The notes: generated from the sequence alone by a model not told the origin. A stretch of DNA of 64,000 bases from Notolepis coatsorum (GCA_963971535.1 OZ020589.1:82255147-82319146); one strand, 5' to 3'; shown: positions 47,551 through 60,107, numbered from the stretch's first letter. Program-made: numbers and translations.

Positions 47551-48041
47551 AGTTGGAAGAAACAGGACTGTACTACTGATCTTACTTGCTTGCTTACTTA
47601 CACTCCTCAGTAGGTATCTTCTCAACCTACGACATGCAGCGGAACACTTCTCACATAGGCACACAGTTATTGCTCATATTCAAAATGGATTTGGAGCCAT
47701 TCAGAGCCATTCTTCCAGAGTGAGGAAGAGTGAGGATGTGGACTATAGGCTACTTACTTGGTGCTACATGGAAAATATTTTTATATATGATTTTGTATAC
47801 GGAAGAGTGATAGGAGACATTGCACTTTGTGAGATAGGCCAGCCTGTAGAATAATTATAACTGTGCCCTGCCATTTTTATTTTTCTGTTGAATAAATCTG
47901 TGGAGACCATGGATTTGCCTTACATTATAAACTGAATGAATGAAAATGCTGAATTTCAATAGCTGTAGGCTATGGAACACACCAAGTGTATGATACGGAA
48001 ATAAATGATCCATTCATTCATAATCGGATGATGCAGGGTAT
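47551..48041. other. No gene seen
   Basis: About 490 bases of AT-rich sequence up to the target duplication of hAT-4. Confidence 0.45.
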
Positions 48042-48223
48042 AGCCTGAGCAGGGCCGCCTGGGAGGTTTTTTATACAGTCAACATATTCTTAAATAATAG
48101 CGCTGCCCGAGGCGGGGCATGATACAGTCAACATATAGCAAAAGAGAGAGCGAGAGAGAGCTCCCGTTCTACAGTCAATATACAGTGTACAGAGAGAGAG
48201 AGAGAGAGAGAGACACACATTGG

Positions 48224-48480
48224 AAAGAAATTTAAATGCTATTTGGCCCTAAACAGAGAGTACACAGTGGCAGAATACCTGAGCACTGTGACTGAAGATC
48301 CTTGACTATGTACAGACTCAGCGAGCACAGCCTAGCCATCGAGAAAGGCCGCCATAGGCAGACTGTGTGTGTTAGAAAGAGAGAGAGAGAGAGAGAGAGA
48401 ACATGTGTGTTTGTCATGTGTGTGTGTGTTAGAGAGAGAGCATGTATGAGAGATCCAAAAGGACAAAGATCAACACTTAA

Positions 48481-48519
<39 letters not shown>

Positions 48520-48726
48520 ATTGGAAAGAAATTGAAATGCTATTTGGCCCTAAACAGAGAGTACACAGTGGCAGAATACCTGAGCACTGTGACTGAATAT
48601 CCTTGACTATACAGACTCAGCGAGCACAGCCTAGCCATCGAGAAAGGCCGCCATAGGCAGACTGTGTGTGTTAGAAAGAGAGAGAGAGAGAGAGAGAGAG
48701 AGCATGTGTGTTAGAGAGAGAGCATG

Positions 48727-48773
<47 letters not shown>

Positions 48774-48842
48774 ATGTGTGTGTGTTAGAGAGAGAGCATG
48801 TATGAGAGATCCAAAAGGACAAAGATCAACACTTAAATCCAA
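48224..48842. repeat. About 305-bp tandem duplication with (GA)n inside hAT-4
   Basis: ACATTGGAAAGAAATT, CACAGTGGCAGAATACCTGA, CCATCGAGAAAGGCCGCCAT and AAAGGACAAAGATCAACACT occur in the same order in 48224-48485 and 48520-48842. The GA runs differ in length. Confidence 0.9.
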
Positions 48843-49620
48843 AGAGAAGAGGGTCTATACCAGAGAAACCAAAGCAGCAAGGAGCCAATGGCCGACATCA
48901 GCTAAATAGGCTAGCCAGGTACTGTGACACCAGGCCACACACACAGCTTTGGCCAACGGCCCAACGCTACCCAAGCTACACAAACGACCAAGACATTCAC
49001 ACACAGCACATGTCGTATCTCCAAATGTTGTGAAGTAGCATATGTTTTGCCTGGAAAAAAACATTTGGGAGGGGAAGGAAGGAAGAGTGGGGTAATGTCA
49101 TGACATTTTCATTAATCTTACCTGCACCAAGGAACGCAGGGCGAAAGGCCGCAACACAGGTCTCCACGTTGACGAAAGGCCTCTCGCTGTCGGGACAAAA
49201 ATAAGCTGCTGCCAGAGCCTTGTCATGGTGCAGGCCCGACTACATCTTCTGTCAAAGATGATGTCGTAGTCAGAGTGCCAGAACCCCCTGCTATTCTCAC
49301 GGCTAATGTCAATGGTCGTAGCACAAGCTAACAGCTAACTCAAGGCTAACTGATAGCATCAAACGAACGTTCCCAGCCGAGCGCAGCCGGCAGTTAACGT
49401 CGAAGCTAAACAGCTAACTGGCTAACAGTTAGCTCAACCAGGCTATCGCTAACCATTAGCTAACGCAGAAGCAAGCTATGCGGCTACATACAGCCAGGTG
49501 CTGACACCAGGCACACACCGTTAGCTACTAGTAGTACTACAATAGCTAGTCGGCCAGTTTAGCTCCAGAGAGTGAGAGAGAGAGAGAGAGAGAGCGATGT
49601 CCACGGCGGGAATAGAATAG

Positions 49621-51094
49621 AGTGAGAATGCTATTCATCGACTACAGCTCGGCATTCAATACCATAGTCCCCTCCATACTCATAGCCAAGCTCAGGGACC
49701 TGGGCTTGGGCTATGACCTCTGCCAGTGGGTCTTGGACTTCCTGACTGGCAGACCCCAGGTGGTGAGAGCAGGCAACTGCACCTCCTCATCCATCACCCT
49801 CAACATAGGGGCCCCCCAGGGCTGTGTTCTGAGTCCCCTCCTCTACTCCCTGTACACACACGACTGTGTGGCTCAGCGGAGTAGCAATACAATCGTCAAA
49901 TTTGCTGACGACACAGTGGTGGTGGGCCTGATCTCTGCCAACGACGAGAGGGCCTACCTGGAAGAGGTCAAGGTCCTGGCGGGATGGTGCCAGGAAAACA
50001 GCCTCTCCCTGAACGTCAGCAAAACAAAGGAGATGATTGTGGACTTCAGGAGGTCGGGGGTCAAGGACTACAGCCCCCTCAGCATCGACGGGGCACCGGT
50101 TGAGAGAGTCAACAGCTTTAAGTACCTCGGAGCCTACATATCCGAGGACTTGACATGGACCACACACATTAACAGTGTTGTGAAGAAGGCACGACAACGC
50201 CTCTACTTCCTCAGGCGCCTAAGGAAGTTCCAAGTCAGCCAGAAGATCCTTAAGAACTTCTACTCATGTACAATAGAGAGCATCTTGACCGGCAACATCA
50301 CCTCCTGGTTTGGGAATAGCACTGCACAAGACCAAAGCAGACTACAAAGAGTGACACGTTCAGCCGAACGCACAATTGGAGGGGGGCTCCCCACCCTCCA
50401 GAACATTTACTACAAGCGTTGCAAGGGCAAGGCTAAGAGAATCATTAAAGACTCCAGTCACCCGAACAACTGCCTCTTTGAACTGCTGCCGTCAGGCAAG
50501 CGATACAGGAGTCTCAAGGCGAGCACAGAAAGACTCAGAAGAAGCTTCTATCCCCAGGCCATCAGGCTGCTAAACGAACAATGAATGAACACTACACAAC
50601 AACGACCACCAAACGCACATAGCACACACATCCACACGCACACACTCACTTTAAACAAACACACTGTAGCACCCACTCCACACACTTATAGCACACACCC
50701 ACTTTAAACAAACACACTGTAGCACCCACTCCCCACACTTTATATTTATGGATGAAGGATTGCACTACAACTCGTACACCTTACTGTAAATTGTACCTAA
50801 AATTGTACCTCATCCCATTTCTGCTTTGCACTAGATAGTACTGTACATTAGTACACTGCATAGTATTGTGTATTGTATATTATATGGTAACTCAGAACAT
50901 TGTACATATGTCTATACCGAACACTGTGACCTCATTTTCTTCTTCTAAATTCATGCTATATTATGTTATTATGTTATTTGATACTATCTTGTCTAGCACA
51001 GTCTCTGGAGCGTAACAGTAAGAAGCATTTTGTATGAAAGTATTCTGTACTTCTGTATGACAACTATTAAAGAACTTGAACTTGAACTTGAGTT
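49621..51094 (+). mobile_element. Rex1-like LINE copy D, recent
   Basis: 5'-truncated copy with target duplication AATAGAATAG at 49611-49620 and 51095-51104. It has the last 320 codons, the 3' UTR and the GAACTT tail of the copy B family. DNA and protein are almost identical to copy B over the shared length. Inserted in hAT-4, so younger than it. Confidence 0.93.
49622..50584 (+). pseudogene. Rex1-like reverse transcriptase, truncated
   Basis: 320 residues from [14 protein letters not shown] through [28 protein letters not shown] and [14 protein letters not shown] to the natural stop after RLLNEQ. The frame is uninterrupted, but the endonuclease and the first part of reverse transcriptase are absent because of 5' truncation. 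The only residue that differs from copy B is S for R in SLKASTERL. Confidence 0.92.
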
Positions 51095-51648
51095 AATAGA
51101 ATAGGTTAAAAACTCACCAAACGTCCAAGAGGATGGAGACAACCGCGTGGAGTTGACGAAGTTCATCTGCCAAACGACCATCCTCTTCATCTTGGCTGCA
51201 GGTTAGCTAACGCTAGATAGCCTTTAGCTAAGCTAGCTACTAGCCGACATCATCATGGGCCATGGCTATATCCCGACTGCATCATGACAAGGCTCCGGCC
51301 ATTTGTCCCGCCTTTCGTCAACGTTCCTTGGTGACTGACCGACTGATAATGACCGACCTTGGCTGGCATAACTAAGCATAATAGTCAAAAGCTGCACGCG
51401 CGAAATATTCAAACGCAGCTGACTCTTCTTCTTCTTCTTCTTCTTCGTTTAAGTTTCCGGCGGCGTACTATGATGTAAGTAACCACTCCCTTCGTTGAAA
51501 CCAATAGTATGTCTGCTGCAGAGCACCAGAGCTCCAATAGTGACCCAGGTGCAGACCCAGGAACAAGTCAGACACATTCTACAAACGTGTCTAATGTGAA
51601 ATATATAAGCATATAAGCAAAACTAGATTGTATGTATGTGATGAAAAA

Positions 51649-51770
51649 GGGCCTCGCGGGAAGGGGGGCCTCGCAAAAAAATAAAAAAAATAAAAAAAAT
51701 AAAAAATAATAAATAAAAAATATTTATTTTTTATTTATTTTTTTGCGAGGCCCCCCTTCCCGCGAGGCCC
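51649..51770. repeat. Palindrome near the right end of hAT-4
   Basis: GGGCCTCGCGGGAAGGGGGG (51649) with following CCTCGC is mirrored at 51745-51770 around an AT-rich centre of about 70 bases made of AAAATAAA-type repeats, which is itself nearly palindromic. Confidence 0.88.
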
Positions 51771-51940
51771 TGTGCGACCGCACTGCTCGCACACCCCCTG
51801 AGGCGGCCCTGAGCCTGAGATATAATATAATTGCCATCTGGATCTTTTCATTGGATCGCTGGTGTAGCCAGGCACATGTTTTTCCCCGTAACCCTTTCTC
51901 TCCCCTCACACCCTATTCTTTGTTTCACCTAAATGGTAAA

Positions 51941-52202
51941 TGGTGAATTTATATAGCGCTTTTATCCAAAGCGCTTTACAATTTTCTGTTCCTCACATTC
52001 ACCCATTCACTGACACATGCACAGTACACCCCGATGGCAAGAGGCAACCATGCATGCAAGGTGCCAACCTGCTCATCGGGAGCATTAGGGGTTAAGTGTC
52101 TTGCTCAAGGACACTTCGACACGCTGCCTGGGAGGAGCGGGAATCGAACCGGGAACCTTTTGATCACCAGGCGACACTCTACCTCCTGAGCCACTGTTGC
52201 AC
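51941..52202 (-). mobile_element. tRNA-derived SINE of a second family
   Basis: On the minus strand the head GTGGCTCAGGAGGTAGAG (A box) and GGTTCGATTCC (B box) is followed by a body with GTGTCCTTGAGCAAGACACT. The end, AAAGCGCTATATAAATTCAC, is of the kind borrowed from L2 LINEs. This type is widespread in teleosts. No clean target duplication. Confidence 0.8.
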
Positions 52203-52294
52203 CTATTCATCCCTCCCCGCAACCCCCACCCCCCTTTTCCCAGAAAGCTTAAAGGAACACAACATTTTGGAAAATTAGCTTATCGTCTTCTCCA

Positions 52295-52680
52295 TTCATT
52301 GATTGATTGATTGATTGATTGAAAATGTTATTAACAGATTGCAGAATGGGTACAATACAGTACAGCTCAATAGACACAATTGTTAAGGGGATGCAGACCA
52401 GGTCCCCCATTTTCAATTCATCATAACATATACGACATACATGACATACAGATAGACAGTACTGCTACATCTATACATTTATGACATACCAGATTTACAA
52501 ATACAGTACTGTTTGTGATACAAAAAGAGTAAAAAAAAAGAAGAGAGTATATACATTTGATGAAGAAACTGTACATTGTAGGAGGTGGGGTGGGGGGGGG
52601 GACTGTACATTGGAGGTGGTTGGGTGGGTGGGGTGGAGGGGTGGGTAGGTGGGGGGGGTAACTGTACATTGGATGTCCAG
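52295..52680 (-). mobile_element. LINE family N 3' end, copy 4
   Basis: (GATT)n tail, AACAGATTGCAGAATGGG, TTAAGGGGATGCAGACCAG and the GC-rich GGTGGGTGGGG blocks of the 3' UTR, as at 7630-8095. Non-coding. Confidence 0.8.
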
Positions 52681-52695
52681 AGAGTGACAAGAAGA

Positions 52696-52780
52696 CATGG
52701 AAGCGGACATGACCGGTTAGCCATCGGGAGAGGTGTTAGTTGGACAATGCCTAAGCTAACCGGTCATGTCCGCTTCCATG
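52696..52780. repeat. 25-bp perfect stem, 35-base loop
   Basis: 52696-52720 and 52756-52780 are exact reverse complements (CATGGAAGCGGACATGACCG... on the left). It lies at the 5' truncation point of LINE N copy 4. Confidence 0.9.
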
Positions 52781-54148
52781 CATTGTGCTGAGATAGGCTA
52801 GCATTCAGCCAGATAGCTTTCTACTGAACGCACAGAGAGGAAACTGGTATTTATCTTCTTGTCTCTCTCTGGAGAAGACGGTAAGCTCATTTCCCAAAAT
52901 GTTGGCGGGTTCCTTTAAGAATAATAATAAAAATTATATGTTGGACACGCTCACATGCACCTGCCCTGAGCTTACGCCTGCACTTTCTATGTGTGTCTAG
53001 ATCTAAACATGACATGACCTTGTCTATGTATTCCAGTAGATGATGTTACCTGATGACACTTTTTAACCCTTCTGTGGTGTGGGACCTGATTTCAACCCCA
53101 CCATTGGCCTTGGCTCATTTTCTTTGAAGAACATGGAAAAGAACAAATTTTTATTGAGTGCTCCCCCCTACACATACATGTTTACATACATGGTGTTCGG
53201 ATCCACTGGACCCACAAATTGTAGGTGAAAACTAGTAAACATAGTACAAATTAAACCAAAAGGTTCACTGTACATTCACTGTCTGCCTCCACCTTGTTTA
53301 ATTTTAAATTTTCAAGATAAACATGATTTTATGTATTATGTTATAAATTATATGTATATGTATATGTTCATCCAACAAATGTATCTGTTTCTGTATTTGG
53401 ATAGATCGGACATTGGCGTGGTTTATATCAGAATTGTATTTTATTTATATCTTTTTGCAACAATTATTGTACAATAGAAGATGGGAACAGATGTAATCAA
53501 ATTAACATAACAAACATTAGATTAAAGGAAGTCACGTTAAGTCCTAATATTCATTGCAAATGCAATTGTTGTCACTTCAAAGCATCAAATTGATTTAATA
53601 TTGGCATATAATTAATTGTGAATATATATTTCAACCTCCTCATACTGTACTTGTCATCTGCATTTGTGTTCTCTCTCTCTTTACACAGCCTGCAGACTAA
53701 TCGGCTGCCCATAAGATTTAGTTGTTCTGACAAAGTTGACTAAAATGTAATCTAATCTAATCTAATCTATTATGTGTGTGATGTTCTGAAAAGAAAATCA
53801 GCTTTATAGAGCAGAAAAGGTTTAAGCATGATACTTATGAGTAATCTGTAAAAAATGCTCACGTCTCATTTCAAATTGGCCCATGTTCAAGATTTAATTT
53901 CTAAAATATATCATCTAACAAATTGTTCATACATAAGAATGATACATAGCCTAAATATGAAATGCATGGGCTGTTTTCCATACATAAGGAAGGACAATAA
54001 TGTCATTTTTTGTTTAAACTGACATTACCATCATGTCTGCCTTCAAAAGAAATGTATAGTCATTCATTTCTTTCTTGATTTGGAGTGGTGGAAATATTTT
54101 TGATAATATCTTGGAACAGTGTGTTTCTGGAGAACAAAAGCATTGCGG
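52781..54148. other. No gene seen
   Basis: 1.4 kb of AT-rich DNA. TTAACCCTTCTGTGGTGT near 53063 resembles one end of fish piggyBac-like elements (TTAA site), but I found no partner end. TCTAATCTAA repeats lie near 53740-53768. Confidence 0.45.
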
Positions 54149-54275
54149 CCAGTGTTGGGAAAGTTCACTTTCTACATGAACTAGTTCAGTTCACAGTTCA
54201 CACATTTAAAAATGAACTAAGAACTAGTTCAGTTCATAGTTCAACTAAAGTTCATGGTTTAACAAATTAACTTGT
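54149..54275. mobile_element. One end of a hAT-like element
   Basis: CAGTGTTGGGAAAGTTCACT and repeated GAACTAGTTCAGTTCA motifs are typical of one hAT-like end. No matching second end or duplication found. A second such end, CAGTGTTTCCCCTACAATG, starts near 54402. Confidence 0.4.
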
Positions 54276-55310
54276 TTATAGTTTATAGTTATTTTTCCAA
54301 TATGTTGCTGCAAGTTATTATTTGTAAAAATGTTTGCCACAACCCATATCCACAGACAGCAATCAGAATACTGGCATTTCCATCACACTGTGATTATGTA
54401 TCAGTGTTTCCCCTACAATGATGCACCGAGGCGGAGTGCGCTGTATCAATGGGGCTCATAAAATACAAAATATTATATTCCAGTATAATAATATTAATAT
54501 CTGTGTAATACGCATATCTGTTTCCATCTCATTATCTGTGCTTTCCCGAATTCATATTCGGATGTGGGTTCATCCCTACTCTTCTCTATCTTCACCTCCA
54601 CATTTATCAGACAAAAGCACTCTGATGAAGGCAGTGACCTCTAACCCCCTGACTGAATCTGATGCACAAATAACAGTGGTTGAGAGATAGAGAAACAGAG
54701 GGTATGGATTATTGTGAATGGCTGTATTTTGGGCCCCCGCGTATATAGTAGCTTGCAAGGGCCTGCTCTATAAACCAGGAAATCAGATAACATTGCCTCC
54801 TGATTGGTTGAAATGGCCAATATTTAGCATTATGGGCCACTCAGAGATAAGTGGGCATGCTGGAAACAATATGTTTGATTGAAGCCAGGGAGAAGCGTTG
54901 GAGGAGGCCCTACTCAGACCTCACTAGCTGTGAAATCTATCTCACCACTCCCTATCTTTACACAGCTACACAGCAATATCATTATCCCCCTGAGACCCAT
55001 GAACGAAAAAACTATGATTTTCCTCTCTCACCATCTCTTTCCCTCTCTCTCCCTGCATTTCTCTTTGCTCTCTCTCTCTCACTCTGTTGAGTGATCTTTC
55101 TCTGTCCCTTTTCATTTCAATGAGAAGAAGGATTATTTTGAGTCGCAGATGCTAATCTCAACACTGGGAAGCATTGAATAAACATGCATATTCATCTTTT
55201 GGTCTCTGGTTGTAAAAATACTTGCATAATTAAGAGTGGATGATCCTGTCGCTAATGATAGCATGCAGTAGATGCACCCTTCCCCCCTTAAAACAAACCT
55301 GGAAGCACAT
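54276..55310. other. No gene seen
   Basis: About 1 kb with a CT-rich stretch at 55020-55085 and short frames. No family match. Confidence 0.45.
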
Positions 55311-55553
55311 TCAGTACTGTATTTGCAAATCTGGTATGTCATAAATGTATAGATGTAGCAGTACTGTCTATCTGTATGTCATGTATGTCATATATGTACT
55401 GATGAATTGAAAATGGGGGACCCTGATGTAAACAAGATGAAAGTCTTTCTCTGGTCTGCATCCCCTTAACAATTGTGTTGTGTGTATTGAGCTGTACTGT
55501 ATTGTACCCATTCTGCAATCTGTTAATAAAGTTTTCAATCAATCAATCAATCA
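55311..55553 (+). mobile_element. LINE family N 3' end, copy 5
   Basis: CAGTACTGTATTTGCAAATC through GGTCTGCATCCCCTTAACAA and TGCAATCTGTTAATAAAG to a (CAAT)n tail. Same 3' UTR as at 7630-7870, opposite strand. Non-coding. Confidence 0.82.
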
Positions 55554-56236
55554 ATTCATTCTCATGCATGGTGCTGGCAAACTCTGGTTGTTCACAGTAG
55601 GGTACAGTTCTTGACTCTGTATGGACTTCCCTGCCATAGGCACATCGGAGCACCCTGGCACTGACACCCAGCATGTGGTGCCACACTGCCTAAAGGTTGT
55701 TTCCTTTTGAGCCCATGTTTACATGCATAACGAATTGAGGGAGGAGGAGAATGCTTCATATTTTGTCTGAATTATGTTTATGTCTTATCAACGCAGTACA
55801 GTTGAGCTACAGTATGTATCACTAGTTAAGTTACTTGCCCGAAAGCCACATGGGGAGCACTATAATATAGAACTGTTTGAAGCCTTCAGCTTCTCCTGCT
55901 CTGTTGTTGTAGCAATACAATATGAAACATGAGCCCAATTATGCTCTTCATCAACAATACAATACGTCTACACAAACGCCATTCATACAGACACAGTGCA
56001 TCCAGGCCTTTCAGCGGAAGGCACATGCAAACTATATAAGGTGTAATCATTCTAAATTGGGGCCATTATCACAAGAGCAGAATCTACATCTATTATTCTG
56101 AATAGCATATCTCCCTAAACCTCTCATTTCTATAATGCCTCTGCAATTCACTTTTCAATTGTCGCTGGGGGCCTGGTTTCTGAATGGCGTCTCCATTCAG
56201 ATGTTAATGAGGGGCCCGACCACTGAAAGATGCTCT
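55554..56236. other. No gene seen
   Basis: About 680 bases of mixed composition with no recognised element or exon. Confidence 0.45.
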
Positions 56237-56241
56237 GCTTT

Positions 56242-57562
56242 TGTTACAAAGGGTCAGATTAAACCGAATATATATATTTATTACTTGAGATATATTGTAT
56301 AATATTTGTATATCGTCTGATATCCCTTGTATGTTCTTTGTACATATACACGGAATATCCCTTTACCTAGGTACAGGCCAGACCATAATATTCGTTCTCC
56401 TATTGGACAGCGACCCCCTAGGCGCCAACGGCCATACCCCCAATGTCGAGTTCAAGACATGTCTCAACATGCCCAGGTTTGCGCAGTAATACGAGACAGA
56501 ACTGAGGTTGGCACTAGATTATTCACCTTACGTATAAATACGGCGCAGGTGGATACAGCAGTTAGTGTTATCCTAAAACGTTGAAGCCTTCACCACGATA
56601 CAACGTGCCGTGAAGTGGGCCCTTTTTGCCCCTAAATAGAGCCTTGAGAACCGCGTGCGAATTGATAGCTAAAGTGTCAGAGTTTAACGCTGTATCGTCG
56701 AGTTCGACTTATTCTATTGTAAAGTAATAGTCTATTATGTATAGTGTATCGTGCGGCTACCGTTCTACAGTGACCAGCATTACCACCGGTTCGTCGTACC
56801 GAGCTAGTGCACTTATCCAGGCTGGGCGGCCTAACCTCGTGCCGCCATCCGAGGAGTCCTAGACGAGAACCGTGTGGATATGTACACCGGAGAACCTACA
56901 CCGACGAATGCAGAGCCTTTTCCGGCTGGATTATATTGCTTTGGTACTATGGCTGCTGGAGCAGAGAACCGTCTACCCCACTGCTGTGTGGGATCTACCC
57001 TGTGAGGAGCACCGTCGAGCCCGCCTCTATGACCCACAGAGGCTGACTAGCTTTCATCCATGCTGCCATGCATACCGGAGTATAGCTGTTGCTTTGTCTA
57101 CGGACCAAAGGATTATTGCACCGTCTCCTGTATCTGGAGTCTCTTTATTCCTCGTTGATCCAGACTTTTGCTCCCGACAATTCCTCTCCCCTGCTGGCTT
57201 ACAACCGGAGGGAACCCCCTTAGTATCTCCAGCGGACTACGAGTGTGCCTTATATAATTCTTATGCTACAGGTGGTATTAATTATACCCATCTTAATATG
57301 CTCATGGACTTACGCTCTTGACCTACTTAAGTGTTCTTCGCCATATAAGCGCGACTCATAATTCTCAATATTGTAACCTACTATTGCTGCTCTGCTAATA
57401 AATACTTCTAAATATGACTTTCTTTGTTAAGCTGTATTATTGTGTGGGTGTTCACCATATATACCGTGTACTGTATGGCCAGTAATTAAAGTACATAACT
57501 AAGTAGTGGTTTAATGATACCATACTCTCAATACAGTCAGGGAATTGTACCCCTCAGTTACA
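56242..57562 (+). mobile_element. Solo LTR of the BEL/Pao family
   Basis: 1321 bp from TGTTACAAAGGGTCAG to CAGTTACA, aligned along its length with 2542-3910, and flanked by the 5-bp duplication GCTTT (56237-56241 and 57563-57567). No internal region. It contains an open stretch of 149 codons (56872-57321) that is not matched by one continuous frame in the other LTR, so I do not call it a gene. A fossil left by LTR recombination. Confidence 0.9.
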
Positions 57563-57794
57563 GCTTTACTGGGTAGCAGTATTGCCACCCACCCCTCTGG
57601 CTGCTATTATTCCCTATAACACAATGGGCTCACAATATGCATGTTGTTACAATGTCTACCGTCCTTGTTTGTCTCCTTATGCTAGAGGCTCAGCATGAGG
57701 ACACGAGACAGACAGGACACGGGCTGTCTCAGACAGCAAAAGTAAAGAATGGAACATCAGCGTATAATGAGTGATGGGAGGAGCAGGGTAGCAA

Positions 57795-57909
57795 TGTAGG
57801 ATAATGTGTAACTATGATAATTATAGATAATGGATAACTATGATATAGATAATGGATAACTACTATAGATAATGTATAACTACGATATATATAATGTATA
57901 ACTATGATT
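57795..57909. repeat. GATAATGGATAACTATGATA minisatellite, first segment
   Basis: Units of about 20 bases with the core GATAATGGATAACTA. The same units reappear at 60197-60256, 61717-61764 and 62338-62366, separated by insertions. Confidence 0.85.
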
Positions 57910-58703
57910 TAGGGATGCCCCGATCGACCGGCCAGCGATCGGTATCGGCCGATATTCAGTATAAATATGAGATCGGTGAATTCCGATAATGCTTTATTTT
58001 CACAGATCGTGAAAACGATCGAAAAACATGATCCAATTCTTAGCGTAGATCTCCTCCTCCTCCTCCTCCTCCTCCTCCTCCTCCTCCTCCTCCTCCTCCT
58101 CCTCCTCCTACTCCTCCTCCTCCCAAACCCGTGTCAACAAGCTCCAGCAATAGTCTGCTCTAGTGCATGCAACCTCTGTGAGCTAACGTTAGCTACCTAG
58201 CTATCGTTACTGTTTAAACAAAACGACCCAGTCAACTATTCACTTTTAGTTTAATACATGAGGCATTGTCTAACGGTATCTAGCTGGCGAGCTACTGATA
58301 GCTCCTGATATCAACAAAAGCTCCAGCAATAGTCTAGTAGTGCATGATACCTCCGTTAGTTAGGTAGCTCACGTTAGCTCACGTTAGCTCACATTAGCTC
58401 CCTGTTTACACGGAATGACCAAGTAAACTAAATAGTTATTAACGTAGGCTTGTCTTAACGTTATCTAGCCGGCTAGCAGTAGCTACAGATAGCTCCTGAT
58501 ATCAATGTCTTATAACATTGATTCGATGCGTATTCGAGCTCCTGGCTTGCATCGCAGTCACGAAAGGGGCTAGCTGAGGGAGTAGGGTATATCTGCAGAG
58601 CCGCAGATATACCCTGCTGAGGGCATGCTGAATGTGATTTGACCAAAGCAGAGTATACACACAGACAGTGGAGCTGTTTGCAGATAGCGAGCATTTTGAC
58701 TGA

Positions 58704-59896
58704 CATGACTGCGTAGCACAGCGGAACAACAACACCATCATCAAATTTGCTGATGACACAGTAGTGGTGGGCCTGATCTCTGCCAACGACGAAAGGGCCT
58801 ACCTGGAAGAGGTAGAGAACCTGTCACAGTGGTGTCAGGAGAACTGCCTCTCCCTGAACGTCAGCAAAACAAAAGAGATGATTGTGGACTTCAGGAGGTC
58901 GGGGGTCAAGGACTACAGCCCCCTCAGCATCGACGGGGCACCGGTTGAGAGAGTGAACCGTTTCAAGTACCTCGGAGCCCACATATCCGAGGATTTGACA
59001 TGGACCACACACATTGACAGTGTTGTGAAGAAGGCACGACAACGCCTCTACTTCCTCAGGCGCCTAAGGAAGTTCCAAGTCAGTCAGAAGATCCATAGGA
59101 ACTTCTACTCATGTACAATAGAGAGCATCCTGACTGGCAACATCACCTCCTGGTTTGGGAATAGCACTGCACAAGACCGTAGCAGACTACAAAGAGTGAC
59201 ACGTTCAGCCGAACGCACAATTGGAGGGGGGCTTCCCACCGTCCAGAACATTTACAACAAGCGGTGCAAGGGGAAGGCTAAGAGAATTATTAAGGATTCG
59301 AGCCACCCGAACAACTGCCTCTTTGAACTGCTGCGGTCAGGCAAGCGATACCGGAGTCTTAAGGCGAGCACATAAAGACTCAGAAGAAGCTTCTATCCCC
59401 AGGCCATCAGGCTGCTAAACGAACAATAAACACTATGCAACAACCATCAAATGCACACAGCACACACTCACTTAAACAAACAACACACTGCAGCACCCAC
59501 TCTCCACACTTTAGATCACACAAACACACTTTATATTTATTGATAAAGGATTTGCACTACAACTCGTACACCTACTGTAAATTGTACCTAAATTGCACCT
59601 CATCCCATTTCTGCCTTGCACTATATAGTATTGTATATTAGTACACTGCACAGTATTGTATATTATATGGTAACTCAGTTACGTCTATTCTGCATCGAAC
59701 ATTGTACATATGTCTATACTGAACACTGTGACCTCATTTTTTTTTTACTTCTAATTTACATGCTATACTATGTTATTTTATTTCATACTTATCTTGTCTT
59801 GCACAGTCTCTGGAGCGTAACAGTAAGAAGCATTTTGTATAAAAGTATTCTGTACTTCTGTATGACAACTATTAAAGAAACTTGAAACTTGACTTG
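58704..59896 (+). mobile_element. Rex1-like LINE copy E
   Basis: 5'-truncated copy inside hAT-5, from just upstream of the catalytic FADD to a GAAACTTGACTT tail. Clearly the copy B family but more diverged than copy D. TTGACT near 58695 and 59889 may be the target duplication; I am not sure. Confidence 0.88.
58764..59375 (+). pseudogene. Rex1-like reverse transcriptase C-terminus
   Basis: [17 protein letters not shown] through [51 protein letters not shown] to SLKAST. The reading extends upstream to [12 protein letters not shown] without an ATG. An early TAA replaces GAA (E) after SLKAST, a single G-to-T change relative to copy D, and the remaining codons to RLLNEQ follow in frame. Not functional. 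Confidence 0.88.
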
Positions 59897-60107
59897 TTGC
59901 GTGGTGGCGATGTCTTGCAGATAATACAACTACAAGTATAATTATATAATATATATATTTTATTAAGAAAGAAAAAAAAGTAGATATTAAATTTTTTTCT
60001 TTTTTTTATAAAACCAAAAACGATCGGTATCGGCCGATATGGCTCATAGACGATCGGTGATCGGTATCGGTGGCAAAAAACGTGATCGGGGCATCCCTAC
60101 TATGATT

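Larger units (their letters stand above)
48050..51811. mobile_element. Large hAT-like element hAT-4, 3.76 kb
   Basis: Ends CAGGGCCGCCT...AGGCGGCCCTG (11-bp inverted repeats) flanked by the perfect 8-bp duplication AGCCTGAG at 48042-48049 and 51812-51819. Inside are a tandem duplication with (GA)n runs, a Rex1-like LINE with its own target duplication (49621-51094), inverted segments (about 49138-49250 against 51275-51345) and a palindrome beside the right end. Without the LINE it is about 2.3 kb. No transposase is recognised, so it must have been moved in trans. Confidence 0.88.
57910..60099. mobile_element. hAT-like element hAT-5
   Basis: TAGGGATGCCCCGATC at both ends (16-bp TIR) and the perfect 8-bp duplication CTATGATT (57902-57909 and 60100-60107), drawn from the minisatellite unit. 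GATCGGTATCGGCC-like subterminal repeats occur at both ends. It hosts a (TCC)n run (58052-58123), a 13-bp hairpin (58584-58615) and a Rex1-like LINE (58704-59896). No transposase. Confidence 0.92.

Noticed and set aside
53063-53240. Possible piggyBac-like end (TTAACCCTTCTG)
   Set aside because: No partner end with TTAA was found, and the motif is short.
54402-54430. Possible second hAT-like end (CAGTGTTTCCCCTACAATG)
   Set aside because: No matching end or 8-bp duplication found nearby.
56872-57321. 149-codon open frame inside the solo BEL/Pao LTR
   Set aside because: The matching part of the other LTR is not one continuous frame and no protein family is recognised.
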